This document shows positions 46,634 through 57,071 of a stretch of DNA of 64,000 nt, piece by piece. The translations under genes were made by a program, and so were the position numbers. Position 1 is the first letter of the stretch. Each line of letters starts with the position of its first letter. Below the pieces are notes generated by a model that was not told the DNA's origin, did not search any database, and was given only the letters and a program-made list of their open reading frames with translations. This DNA is from Burkholderia pseudomultivorans. GTDB lineage: Bacteria > Pseudomonadota > Gammaproteobacteria > Burkholderiales > Burkholderiaceae. The stretch spans positions 1,488,001-1,552,000 of the forward strand of contig NZ_CP013377.1 in NCBI RefSeq assembly GCF_001718415.1. Reading direction: 5' to 3'.

Positions 46634-47590
46634 GTGTCTGAAGATTTTTTCTCTGGAAAATATCCGCGAGGATGGTTCGCAGTACTATTCTCGGACGAGA
46701 TCAAGGTCGGCGAGATCAAGTCGCTGAGCTACTTCGGCAACGAGTATGTCGCGTTTCGGGGTGAGAACGGCATCGTGTCGATCCTCGACGCATTCTGTCC
46801 GCATCTGGGCGCCCATCTTGGCGACGGCCGCTGTGTGGGTGACACGATCGTCTGCCCGTTTCACGAATGGAAGTTCTCGCAGACTGGCGCCTGCGTCGAC
46901 GTTCCGTATGCCAAACGCATACCCATTAAGGCAAAGGAGGGTGCTCTTGCTTCCTACCGGGTGCGCGAAGTCAACCAGATCGTTCATATGTGGTTCGATC
47001 CGGCGGGCGGCCCTCCGACGTGGGAGCTACCGGTGGATCCGGCCATGAATGGGCAGCAAGGGTGGACCGGATGGTATTTCAAGCGTTGGCGGGTGCGGAC
47101 CCAGGGCAAGGAGATTATCGAGAATCTGGTGGACGCGCCGCACTTCACGTATGTCCACGGATCGCCGATCGAAGAGATCGCCGTGAATTTCGAAGGTCAC
47201 GTCGCGTCGCAGCGATCGAAGATTGGCGGCCACCCGACGCTCGGGCAGACACTCATGACGGAAGCGACCTATTACGGGCCCGCGGTGATGCATGTCTCGA
47301 TGGACGGGACGTACGCGAGCAAGCAGGTGAACATTCATACGCCTGTCGATACTGAATATGTGGACGTCTGCTACGGCATAAAGATTCAACGGGATCCGAG
47401 TCTTCCGGATACCGACGAAATCGCGCGGCAGTATGCACAGTTCGCGCACGACGCTTTCGACCAGGACGTGGTGTTATGGCGCAGGAAGATCTACAGAACG
47501 GCGCCGCTGCTATGCGACGGTGACGGGCCTCTGTTTCAGTTGCGCGACTGGTATCGGCAGTTCTTCACGGATACTCCCGTGACGACCTGA
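46634..47590 (+). CDS. Rieske non-haem iron oxygenase, KshA-like
   Basis: A 318-aa oxygenase component. Start is GTG at 46634, set by AAAGGAGGGG just upstream; an ATG at 46580 has no such site. Rieske cluster ligands are C-P-H (residue ~56) and CPFH (~76); mononuclear iron ligands are in ENLVDAPHFTYVH (D-x2-H-x4-H) and the later Asp in FDQDVVLWRRK. The tail PLLCDGDGPLFQLRDWYRQFF closely matches 3-ketosteroid 9-alpha-hydroxylase oxygenases (KshA). No reductase gene is nearby. Substrate probably a steroid or other polycyclic; inferred. Confidence 0.88.
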   Translation: MSEDFFSGKYPRGWFAVLFSDEIKVGEIKSLSYFGNEYVAFRGENGIVSILDAFCPHLGAHLGDGRCVGDTIVCPFHEWKFSQTGACVDVPYAKRIPIKAKEGALASYRVREVNQIVHMWFDPAGGPPTWELPVDPAMNGQQGWTGWYFKRWRVRTQGKEIIENLVDAPHFTYVHGSPIEEIAVNFEGHVASQRSKIGGHPTLGQTLMTEATYYGPAVMHVSMDGTYASKQVNIHTPVDTEYVDVCYGIKIQRDPSLPDTDEIARQYAQFAHDAFDQDVVLWRRKIYRTAPLLCDGDGPLFQLRDWYRQFFTDTPVTT

Positions 47591-47644
47591 GGCGGCGCAT
47601 TCGAGATGCTGTAGATCGCTCCCGGAGAATCAAACCGGTCTGCG

Positions 47645-47690
47645 ACGGCCCGTACACCACGCATCAATGGTTGACGGGCTGTTTGCTTTT
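47645..47690 (+). terminator. Intrinsic terminator after the Rieske gene
   Basis: Arms ACGGCCCGT (47645-47653) and ACGGGCTGT (47674-47682) pair with one G-U over nine bases, with a 20-nt loop, followed by TTGCTTTT. Positioned 55 nt after the stop. Confidence 0.55.
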
Positions 47691-47850
47691 GCTGCGACGG
47701 TGATTCTCAAGCGGCGCTGGCGACGCAGCGGTTTCGCGGACGCCGGCGATCGTCATCCCCGCGCGCACCACGCTGCGTTGCAAGGCCGAGCCGTTGGCAA
47801 GCGGTGTCGGGTATATTCGGCAGGTTCTCCATCATCAAGGTAGCCATCGA

Positions 47851-48720
47851 ATGGAATCGCGACGCAAGGTAGTGGGCGTGGTCGCGCCTGCGGGCGTGCC
47901 CGATCCGGAAGGCATCGCGCGTGGCATTGCGCTCGTCGAAAGTTGGGGCTTCGAGGTCAGGGCGGGCGCGCATCTCGGCAGCCGTTACCGCTATTTCGCC
48001 GGTACCGCCGAGGAGCGCGCGGACGACCTGCGGCGCGCCCTGATGGATCCGTCGATCGAGATCGTGTGGCTCGCGCGCGGGGGATTCGGTTGCGCGCATC
48101 TGCTTGAGCACTTGCCCGACGAGATCGCAACGCCAAAGACGATCATCGGATTTTCCGACGCAACGTCACTGTTCTGCGCACTCGCGGATCGGCCCGGCCT
48201 GCGTTTGCTGCATGGTCCGACATTTCACAGTCTGGCGACCAAGGTCGACGACGCGACGCGCGCCGACATTCGTGCTGTGCTGAGCGGCGACGAACGCGCC
48301 GCGTTGAGTCTGCGGCATTTGTCCGGCGCCCCTGGTGCAGTGCGGGGACGTTTGTGCGGCGGCAACGTGACGGTACTCGCGAGCGTCGCGGGTACGCGCT
48401 GGTCGCTTCGCTCACGCGACGCGATCGTACTGCTGGAGGACGTGACGGAGTTCGGCTACCGGCTCGACCGCAGCCTGACGCAACTGCGTCTGAGCGGCGC
48501 GTTCGACGGAGCCCGTGCGTTCGTGCTCGGGCAATTCACGCGCTGCCCGATCCCGGACGGCGCGGATTTCACGCTCGAGCAGATGCTTGTCGACGTGCTG
48601 GGCGGCTTCGGCCTGCCGATCTATTCGGGTCTGCCGATCGGACATGAACACCGCAACATCACTTGGCAATACGGCAACCAGGCTGCCATCGAGAACAGCG
48701 CGATCCGGTTCGTCGTGTAG
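47851..48720 (+). CDS. Peptidase S66 family LD-carboxypeptidase (LdcA/MccF)
   Basis: A 289-aa serine peptidase that trims the murein tetrapeptide or, in the MccF branch, inactivates microcin-type acyl-nucleotides. The catalytic triad is recognisable: nucleophile Ser in GFSDATSLF, Glu in LLEDVTEFGYRLDR and His in IGHEHRNIT. No signal peptide, so cytoplasmic, as expected. The start at 47851 begins the conserved first strand (KVVGVVAPAG); an upstream ATG would add a non-conserved piece. Confidence 0.9.
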   Translation: MESRRKVVGVVAPAGVPDPEGIARGIALVESWGFEVRAGAHLGSRYRYFAGTAEERADDLRRALMDPSIEIVWLARGGFGCAHLLEHLPDEIATPKTIIGFSDATSLFCALADRPGLRLLHGPTFHSLATKVDDATRADIRAVLSGDERAALSLRHLSGAPGAVRGRLCGGNVTVLASVAGTRWSLRSRDAIVLLEDVTEFGYRLDRSLTQLRLSGAFDGARAFVLGQFTRCPIPDGADFTLEQMLVDVLGGFGLPIYSGLPIGHEHRNITWQYGNQAAIENSAIRFVV

Positions 48721-48856
48721 CGTCGAATCCAGAAGGACAGGAACGCGCATTCAAAGCCGGCTGTCCCGGGCACAGGCGCAAGGGCTGATGCCCGGTCGAA
48801 TACCGGAAGAGTCTCGGAATTGAGGCATATACCGGTCCAGGATTTTTGCCGTCCCG

Positions 48857-49060
48857 CGGCCAATCCAGCCGTTCGGCCGCACGCCACGGCTTGAGCTTGC
48901 CGTCGGCTACATCCTGAATGACCTTGAATCGGTCCAGTTCCCGCATCGTCATGGTGATCGTCCCAGTCACGTTCATCGCCGGCGCTCCCTGAGGGGTGTT
49001 GGCGATCAACCTACAAGCCAAAACACGACATTTTTATTTAGCGGAAACACGACATCTGAA
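48857..49060 (-). mobile_element. Remnant of an ISNCY-like insertion sequence (start of transposase plus one end)
   Basis: From ATG 48976 about 40 codons (MRELDRFKVIQDVADGKL...RAAERL) are homologous to the N-terminus of the intact transposase at 49273-50625, after which homology ends. Upstream of the ATG, 52-80 nt away, two CGACAT motifs (49028 and 49051) mirror the paired end motifs of the intact IS (same ~24-nt period, same distance from the start). It is thus the right end of a related but distinct element whose body is deleted. Confidence 0.7.
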
Positions 49061-49093
49061 CTTGGGACCTACATCCATGTCGAGGCCAGATTC

Positions 49094-50712
49094 AAATGTC
49101 TGCTTGTTGGCTCAATAGAAATGTCCGGCTTTGTGGTGTGTTTTCTGTCTCTCCGCAGTTGACCGATGAGTGTCAGGAAGGCGGCATTTGAACTGGCAGG
49201 GCGCTTACGGCCGGTCAGCGTGCTCGCGCGGACCGCCGAGTTGGTGTGTCTCGCGTACTTGAGGCGAGAGGCTTAGCATGGCCGCTTCGACGTCCGTTTG
49301 CGTGAATGAGCGTTGTTTCCTGGTACCGGGTAACGGTGCCGCGGTGCGCACTGGAACGCCACGGGCGATCCCGAGATCCGCCGGTTATCGCGTTGCGCCT
49401 GAATCGCCTGAGCGAGCTGCAATACGTGCCTGAGCCGCTTATGCTCGATCACCGCGCCCTGATCGATCTCCGAGAGTCTGTCGTAACGAACATAGGGCAG
49501 GGCAGCACCGTCGGCCCGTAGTTCGATCCGCCCGTCCGGATACTCCCAAACCTCGATATACCGGTGGACTAAGCTGCGGTTGGCCGGCGTGTCCTCCAGC
49601 AGGTAGATCACCCGGTCGTACTGCACCGTCAGTGATTTCGTTACGCAACGCGTTTCGCGCCAGGTCAACAGGGTGTCCAGATTCTCATCGTCCCGCAGCG
49701 GCCGGTGTGCATCGAAGTCGCTGCGCGGCGACTTTGCGAACCGAGCGTTATAGGCGGCGATGAAGGCGGGCGCATACGCGTTGGCGTCCGCCACCGTGCT
49801 GATCCCGCGCAATCGTAGCTCCTTGACCAATCGGTCCTGCAGCGTCAGGTGCGCACGCTCGACACGCCCTTTGGCCGAACTGCTGTTCGCGCAGAACGTG
49901 TCGATGTTCAGTTCGTACATCGCTCGACCAAAATGCGTCACGCCTTTGCCTGGCGTCGCAGTATGGCCTTTACAGTAGAACATGCTGGCCTTGTCGCTAT
50001 AGAACGCCACTGGCTTGCCATGGCGCACAAGGTAAGAACGCGTCGCCTCAAAGTAACTGAAAGTCGACTCCGTCTGCGTAAAGTGCAGCATCATGAGCCG
50101 GCTCGTTGCGTCGTCGACGTACACCAGCAGCGTACATTGCGGCGCTCGTTGCTCGAACCATGGATGCTCGCTGCCATCGATCTGCACCAGTTCACCCAGG
50201 CATGCGCGCCGCGCCCGCGGTTGGTAAACCTTCGGCGGACGTTGTTTGCGCGGAATCCATAGCCCGGCGTCATACATCCAGCGCCGCACCGTCTCCTTGC
50301 CAAGCCGGATGCCGTGGCATTCGTACAGCTTCTCGCAGGCCAACGTCGGACCAAAATCGGCGTAATGCTCCCGCACCAGTGCCATAGCCCGCGCGCGCAA
50401 ATCAATCGGTAACGCCCGATTGCTTGGCATCCCGCGTTTGACCGATACCAGGCCAGCTACACCTGCCGCCTCATATCGTCGGCACAGCCGGCTGATCTGC
50501 CGTGCACTGAGCTGCAATCGCTCAGCCGCCTGACCACACCTCAGGCGCCCCTCGACGACTGCCTCGATGACCTTGACCCGTTCGAGTTCGCGCATGCTTG
50601 CCGTGACTAGTTCACGTCCGTTCATGTTGGGCTCCCGGCGATGCCAGCACGTAGCATGGCACGGGCTCAGGAGCCGGGATCAGACATTTCTAACGAGCTC
50701 AAACCGGACATT
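49094..50712 (-). mobile_element. ISNCY/IS1202-like insertion sequence
   Basis: The element is bounded by paired 9-bp motifs: at the left, AAATGTCTG (49094-49102) and AAATGTCCG (49119-49127); at the right the inverse copies CAGACATTT (50681-50689) and CGGACATT (50705-50712). Each pair has a 24-25 bp period, consistent with transposase-binding repeats inside the terminal inverted repeats. The exact outer ends and target duplication cannot be set by eye. Confidence 0.75.
49273..50625 (-). CDS. DDE transposase, ISNCY/IS1202 type
   Basis: A 450-aa transposase. N-terminal helix-turn-helix (residues ~10-60, RCGQAAERLQLSARQISRLCRRYE) is followed by a second winged helix region and an RNase H-like catalytic core with Asp150 (IDGSEH), Asp211 (YSDKASMFY) and Glu256 (KGRVERAHLTLQDR). 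All three catalytic acids are intact, so it may be active. The last ~35 residues (ISGSPVAFQ onward) look non-conserved and could be a frameshifted end. Confidence 0.9.
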   Translation of the reverse strand: MNGRELVTASMRELERVKVIEAVVEGRLRCGQAAERLQLSARQISRLCRRYEAAGVAGLVSVKRGMPSNRALPIDLRARAMALVREHYADFGPTLACEKLYECHGIRLGKETVRRWMYDAGLWIPRKQRPPKVYQPRARRACLGELVQIDGSEHPWFEQRAPQCTLLVYVDDATSRLMMLHFTQTESTFSYFEATRSYLVRHGKPVAFYSDKASMFYCKGHTATPGKGVTHFGRAMYELNIDTFCANSSSAKGRVERAHLTLQDRLVKELRLRGISTVADANAYAPAFIAAYNARFAKSPRSDFDAHRPLRDDENLDTLLTWRETRCVTKSLTVQYDRVIYLLEDTPANRSLVHRYIEVWEYPDGRIELRADGAALPYVRYDRLSEIDQGAVIEHKRLRHVLQLAQAIQAQRDNRRISGSPVAFQCAPRHRYPVPGNNAHSRKRTSKRPC

Positions 50713-50875
50713 ACTAAAAAGCTCTAACATCCAATCCGACGATAATTCACGTTATGTAAAATAAAATATTCTATTGGGCGACATCATTTCCCCCGACAAC
50801 GGCGCCCAACAAACCACCCACAAGCAACGCACGCGCCGCACGAACCGCGACGCGTGCGTGCAATCACACGCCCCG

Positions 50876-52378
<1,503 letters not shown>

Positions 52379-52555
52379 TTATCGGGAACGCCGCCGGCGC
52401 ACCAGGTGCGCGGCGGCGTACGGTGCGGGCGTATCGCCCGCGGTGCTCCGGTTCTCGCGTCGCGCGCGGCGCGCGAGCGCGGTCACGGGGCGTCACGCGA
52501 GTCCGACATCGTCGCCGGACTGCGGCCCGTTGTCCATCTTTCGGCAGGCCGATCC

Positions 52556-53866
52556 TCACTGCGCGGCCGCCGTCGCCTTGCGCAGCTTCGCGACCTCGGC
52601 CGCCTGCACCGCCGGCGCGCCGTTGTTCCAGCCGGCCCGCATGAAGGTCAGCACGTCGGCAATCTGCCGGTCGTTCAGCTGGTTCGAGAACGCCGGCATC
52701 GGATACGCGGACGGCACGCCGCCGATCACGAGCGTGTCGCTGCCGTTCAACGTCACGTTGATCAGCGACGATGCATCGCGCTCCAGCACGTTCGGATTGC
52801 CGGCGAGCGGCGCAAGCAGCGGCGCGTAGCCTTGTCCGTTCGCGCCGTGGCAATGCAGGCAGTATGCGTTATACACCTTCGCGCCCGGATCGTTCGCCGG
52901 CCGGCCGAGCACCACCTGCGTCGCCTTCGGGTCATACTGGTACGGCGGCGCGCCCGTGCCGCCCGCCGCGGGCAGCGTTTTCAGGTAGCGCGCGATCGCG
53001 CCGAGATCGTCGTCGGTCAGCGCCTGCGTGCTGTGGTTGATCACGCCGACCATCGACCCGAACGCGGTCGCATGCCGGTTCGCGCCGGTTTTCAGGAACT
53101 GCGCGACGTCGGCCTCGTTCCAGCGGCCAAGCCCGGTGTTGTGCTCGCCCGTCAGGTTCGACGCGAACCAGTTGTCGATCGCGGCGCCCGACAGGAACGC
53201 CGCGCCGCTTTCGTCGAGCGCCTTCTCCTGGAAGCCGACGCCGCGCGGCGTATGGCACGACCCGCAGTGCCCGAGCCCCTGCACGAGGTACGCGCCGCGA
53301 TTCCACGTCGCGTCCTTGAACGGCTTGTCCGCGTAAGGCGTCGTGTCGAGGAACACCATGTTCCACAGCGTGAGCGGCCAGCGCATGTTCAGCGGCCAGG
53401 GGATGTCGGACGGCCGGTTCGCCTGCTTTACCGGTTCGACGCCGTGCATGAAGTAGGCATAGAGCGCCTTCACGTCGTCGTCCTTCAGCTTCGCATACGA
53501 CGGATACGGCATCGCCGGATACAGATGATGGCCGTCCTTCGCGACGCCTGCGCGCAGCGCGCTCGAGAACTCGGCTTCGGTATAGCGTCCGATGCCGGTA
53601 TCCGGGTCGGGCGTGATGTTGGTCGTATAGATCGCGCCCATCGGCGTGACCATCTTCAGGCCGCCGGCGAACGGCGTGCCGCGCGGCGCGGTGTGGCACG
53701 CGACGCAGTCGCCGGCCTTCGCGAGATAGGCGCCGCGCGCGACGAGCGCGGCGTCGGGTGTCGCTGCGTGCGCAAGCGTGCCGGCCGCCAGCGCGCAGGC
53801 GCCGGCGAGCACGGCCAGCGATGCATGAAGCGCACGGGCGGCGCGAGTCTGAGCGAGATTTTGCAT
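52556..53866 (-). CDS. Tri-haem c-type cytochrome, second molybdo-hydroxylase operon
   Basis: A 436-aa periplasmic cytochrome with three CxxCH sites (CVACH, CGSCH, CLHCH) like those of the alcohol/gluconate dehydrogenase cytochrome subunits. Signal peptide (residues ~1-32, ending LAHA). Start ATG at 53866 has GGAGG nine bases before it; an ATG at 53884 overlaps the upstream stop (TGATG) but lacks a site. Expected electron acceptor for the two genes upstream. Confidence 0.92.
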   Translation of the reverse strand: MQNLAQTRAARALHASLAVLAGACALAAGTLAHAATPDAALVARGAYLAKAGDCVACHTAPRGTPFAGGLKMVTPMGAIYTTNITPDPDTGIGRYTEAEFSSALRAGVAKDGHHLYPAMPYPSYAKLKDDDVKALYAYFMHGVEPVKQANRPSDIPWPLNMRWPLTLWNMVFLDTTPYADKPFKDATWNRGAYLVQGLGHCGSCHTPRGVGFQEKALDESGAAFLSGAAIDNWFASNLTGEHNTGLGRWNEADVAQFLKTGANRHATAFGSMVGVINHSTQALTDDDLGAIARYLKTLPAAGGTGAPPYQYDPKATQVVLGRPANDPGAKVYNAYCLHCHGANGQGYAPLLAPLAGNPNVLERDASSLINVTLNGSDTLVIGGVPSAYPMPAFSNQLNDRQIADVLTFMRAGWNNGAPAVQAAEVAKLRKATAAAQ

Positions 53867-53883
53867 GGTTCGTGTCCTCCGCA

Positions 53884-56103
53884 TCAGGCCGTCTTCAGCT
53901 GGTTGCCGACCGGCAGCTTGCGCAGCCGCTTGCCGGTCGCCGCGAAGATCGCGTTCGCTACCGCCGCCGCCGTCGCGGCCGTGCCGGGCTCGCCGATCCC
54001 GCCCGGCGCCTCGCCGCTCTTCACGAGATGCACCTCGATCGGCGGCGTCTCGTTGATCCGCAGCATCCGGTAGTCGGTGAAGTTGCTCTGCATCACGCGG
54101 CCGTTCTCGATCGTGATCTCGCCGTACAACGCGCCGGTGATCCCGAAGATGATGCCGCCCTGCACCTGCGCCTCGATCGTGTTCGGGTTGACGAACATCC
54201 CGCAGTCGACCGCGCAGACGACGCGCTTGACCTGCACCTCGCCGTCGTCGACCGCGACGTCGACGACGATCGAGAAGAAGCTGCCGAACGCATGCATCAC
54301 CGACACGCCGCGCCCCTGCCCCTTCGGCAGCGCGCTGCCCCAGCCGGCCGCCTTCGTCGCGACGTCGAGCACGTTGCGTGCGCGCGGCGTCTTGTCGAGC
54401 AGCGCACGGCGATACTGCACGGGATCGGTCTTGGTCTGCGCGGCCAGCTCGTCGATGAAGCTCTCGACGACGAAGGTGCCGCGCGTCGGGCCGACGCCGC
54501 GCCAGAACGCGGTCGGCACGTGGCGCGGCTCCTGGCGCACGTAGTCGACGAGCTGGTTCGGCAGGTCGTACGGCAATTCGGCCGCGACCTCGACCGCGTC
54601 GGGATCGACGCCGTCCTTGAACGCGGGCGGCGCGAAACGCGCCATGATCGACGAGCCGACGATCCGGTGCTGCCACGCGATCGGCTTGCCGTTCGCATCG
54701 AGGCCGGCCGAGATCCGGTCGTGGTAGCACGGCCGGTACATGTCGTGCTGCACGTCTTCCTCGCGCGTCCAGACGACCTTCACCGGCGCGCCGACCTGTT
54801 TGCCGATCTTCACGGCCTGGCCGATCATGTCCGTCTCGAGCCGCCGGCCGAATCCGCCGCCGAGCAGATGGTTGTGCACGACGATTCGATCCGGCGACAG
54901 GCCCGTGAGCCGTTGCACGGTATCGCGCGCCCGCGTCGGCACCTGCGTGCCGACCCAGATCTCGCAGCCGTCGCCGCGCACGTGCACCGTGCAGTTCACG
55001 GGCTCCATCGTCGCGTGCGCGAGCAGCGGCTGCTCGTACACCGCGTCGACGCGCGTCTTCGCGTCCGCGAACGCCTTCGCGACGTCGCCGTCCTTGCGCG
55101 CGACCGCGCCCTTGCCGTTCGCCGCCGCCTGCGCGAGATCCGCGAAAAGGTCCTTCGTCGATACCTTCGCGCCCGCGCCCTCGTTCCACTTCACGACGAG
55201 CGCCGATGCGCCGCGCTTGGCCGCCCAGGTGTGATCGCCGACCACCGCGACCGCATCGTCGACGCGCACGACCTGGCGCACGCCGGGGATCCGCTTCGCG
55301 GCCGTATCGTCGACGCTCGCGACCGTGCCGCCGAACACCGGACTGTTCACGATCACCGCGTAGAGCATGCCCGGCAGGCGCACGTCGAGCCCGAACTGCG
55401 CGGTGCCGTCGACCTTCTCCGGCGAATCGAGCCGCTTCGCGGGCGTGCCGATCAGCTTGAAGTCGGCCGGCTTCTTCAGCGCGACGTCGGCCGGCACCGG
55501 CAGCTTCGCCGCGGCGTCGGCAAGCTGCCCGTACGATGCGCGCCGGCCGCTCGGCGGATGCTGCACCTCGCCGTTCTCCGCGCGACAGCTCGCCGGAACG
55601 ACATTCCATTGCTTCGCGGCCGCCGCGACCAGCAGCGTGCGCGCGGTCGCGCCTGCACGACGCAGCGGTTCCCACGCGTAGCGCACCGATGTCGAGCCGC
55701 CGGTCAGCTGGCCGCCCAGCAGCGGATCGAGGAACAGCTTCTCGTTCGGCGGCGCATGGTCGAGCGTGACGCTCGACAGCGGCACCTCGAGCTCCTCGGC
55801 GATCAGCATCGGCAGCGCCGTATAGACGCCCTGCCCCATCTCGACCTTCGGCATCACCAGCGTGACCTTGCCGGTGCGATCGATCTGCACGAATGCGTTC
55901 GGCGCGAATACGCCGGCCGGTGCCGGTTCGGCGGCGTCGCCGCCGATCACCGAGCGTCGTGCATCGTCGCCCGCCGCCGGCACGCTGAAGCCGAGCAGCA
56001 GCCCGCCTCCCGCAGCGGCGCCGAGCGACACGCCGAGCCGGAGAAACGAACGGCGCGACACGCCCGCGCCGGCCCGACCTGCTTCGATCAGTCCTCGCGA
56101 CAT
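53884..56103 (-). CDS. Tat-exported molybdopterin subunit, isoquinoline 1-oxidoreductase beta (IorB) type
   Basis: A 739-aa large subunit with a twin-arginine signal (SRRSFLRLG, residues 16-24). Repeated cofactor motifs are visible: VEMGQGVYTALPML, NHLLGGGFGRRLETD, FWRGVGPTRGTF, and the active-site base Glu705 in PGGIGEPGTAA. It is shorter than the paralogue at 8525-11404 and has the common IorB layout. Starts 1 nt after the 2Fe-2S gene. Likely hydroxylates an aldehyde or N-heterocycle in the periplasm. Confidence 0.92.
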   Translation of the reverse strand: MSRGLIEAGRAGAGVSRRSFLRLGVSLGAAAGGGLLLGFSVPAAGDDARRSVIGGDAAEPAPAGVFAPNAFVQIDRTGKVTLVMPKVEMGQGVYTALPMLIAEELEVPLSSVTLDHAPPNEKLFLDPLLGGQLTGGSTSVRYAWEPLRRAGATARTLLVAAAAKQWNVVPASCRAENGEVQHPPSGRRASYGQLADAAAKLPVPADVALKKPADFKLIGTPAKRLDSPEKVDGTAQFGLDVRLPGMLYAVIVNSPVFGGTVASVDDTAAKRIPGVRQVVRVDDAVAVVGDHTWAAKRGASALVVKWNEGAGAKVSTKDLFADLAQAAANGKGAVARKDGDVAKAFADAKTRVDAVYEQPLLAHATMEPVNCTVHVRGDGCEIWVGTQVPTRARDTVQRLTGLSPDRIVVHNHLLGGGFGRRLETDMIGQAVKIGKQVGAPVKVVWTREEDVQHDMYRPCYHDRISAGLDANGKPIAWQHRIVGSSIMARFAPPAFKDGVDPDAVEVAAELPYDLPNQLVDYVRQEPRHVPTAFWRGVGPTRGTFVVESFIDELAAQTKTDPVQYRRALLDKTPRARNVLDVATKAAGWGSALPKGQGRGVSVMHAFGSFFSIVVDVAVDDGEVQVKRVVCAVDCGMFVNPNTIEAQVQGGIIFGITGALYGEITIENGRVMQSNFTDYRMLRINETPPIEVHLVKSGEAPGGIGEPGTAATAAAVANAIFAATGKRLRKLPVGNQLKTA

Positions 56104-56104
56104 A

Positions 56105-56560
56105 TCAGGCCCCCTTCGCGGCTTGCTTTACGGCCGCGCGAATCCGGTGATAGGTGCCGCAGCGGCAGATGTTGCCGGCCATCGCGGCGTCGATGTCGGC
56201 GTCGCTCGGGTTCGGGTTCGACGCGATCAGCGCGGTGGCCGTCATCACCTGTCCCGACTGGCAGTAGCCGCACTGCACGACGTCGAGTTCGCGCCATGCC
56301 TGCTGGACCTTCTGGCCGGCCGACGTGGCCCCGATCGCCTCGATCGTCGTGATTTTCCGGCCGGCGACGGCCGCGACCGGCAGCACGCACGAGCGCGCGG
56401 CGACGCCGTCGAGATGCACGGTGCACGCGCCGCATTGCGCGATCCCGCAGCCGAACTTCGTGCCGGTCAGGCCGACGAGATCGCGCAGGACCCAGAGCAG
56501 CGGCATGTCGTCGGGGGCGTCGACCGTACGGGTCTCGCCGTTGATGTTGAGGGTAAGCAT
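56105..56560 (-). CDS. 2Fe-2S subunit, isoquinoline 1-oxidoreductase alpha (IorA) type
   Basis: A 151-aa small subunit with both clusters: CGIAQCGAC with a later Cys (RSCVLP), and CGYCQSGQV with CRCGTY. No N-terminal extension, unlike its counterpart at 11401-12081. Gene order here is small subunit, large subunit, cytochrome, while in the other operon the large subunit comes first. No signal peptide; should be co-exported with the large subunit. Confidence 0.93.
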   Translation of the reverse strand: MLTLNINGETRTVDAPDDMPLLWVLRDLVGLTGTKFGCGIAQCGACTVHLDGVAARSCVLPVAAVAGRKITTIEAIGATSAGQKVQQAWRELDVVQCGYCQSGQVMTATALIASNPNPSDADIDAAMAGNICRCGTYHRIRAAVKQAAKGA

Positions 56561-56690
56561 TCAGCCTCCGGGGCCGGGGTATTGGGGGAAGCGGCGCGAC
56601 CGGCGCGCCGTGTCGTCGTCGCCGCCGCACGCTGCGCGACGGCTGCTGCGGGCGGCCCGGGCGAAAGCGGGCCGCTGCTCGGTTACTCGA

Positions 56691-56990
56691 TTACTCGGCC
56701 ACGTCGATGCCGGACAGCACCTTGATCACGGGCGGCGCGGCAAACCAGTCTGCGGACTTGTCGCGGAACGCGACGAAGTATGCGCTGGCGAGATGCGCAT
56801 CGAATGCCGCCTGGTCGTCGTAGATCTCGAACAGATGCAGGTTCGGCGAGTCGCCGGCTTCGCGGAACAGGTCGTAGCGGCGGTTGCCGGGCTCGGCGCG
56901 CGTCTTGCCGACCATGCTGCGCAATTCGGCCTCGACGGCCTGCGCGTGCTCGGGTTTCGGGAACAACGAGGCCATCACGTAAAGCGCCAT
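56691..56990 (-). CDS. ABM-domain putative quinol monooxygenase (YgiN-like)
   Basis: A 99-aa dimeric alpha+beta-barrel protein of the antibiotic-biosynthesis-monooxygenase family. Typical pieces: LYVMASLFPKPEHAQAVEAEL, a NRRYDLFREAGD strand with ELF-like HLFEIYDDQAAFDAHLAS helix, and the DVAE end. AAGGAG seven bases before ATG fixes the start. 81 nt downstream of the MDR reductase on the same strand; the pair probably responds to electrophiles or quinones under the TetR regulator. Confidence 0.85.
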   Translation of the reverse strand: MALYVMASLFPKPEHAQAVEAELRSMVGKTRAEPGNRRYDLFREAGDSPNLHLFEIYDDQAAFDAHLASAYFVAFRDKSADWFAAPPVIKVLSGIDVAE

Positions 56991-57071
56991 GGTTTCACTC
57001 CTTTCGAAACGGAATCGAGAATCGCACATGCGGCGTCGCGCGACGCCGGCATGCGGCACAGGCTGGGCGGA

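Noticed and set aside
48659..49021. A 120-aa leftward gene
   Set aside because: Only the first ~40 codons from 48976 resemble a transposase; the rest is unrelated sequence, so it is an IS remnant.
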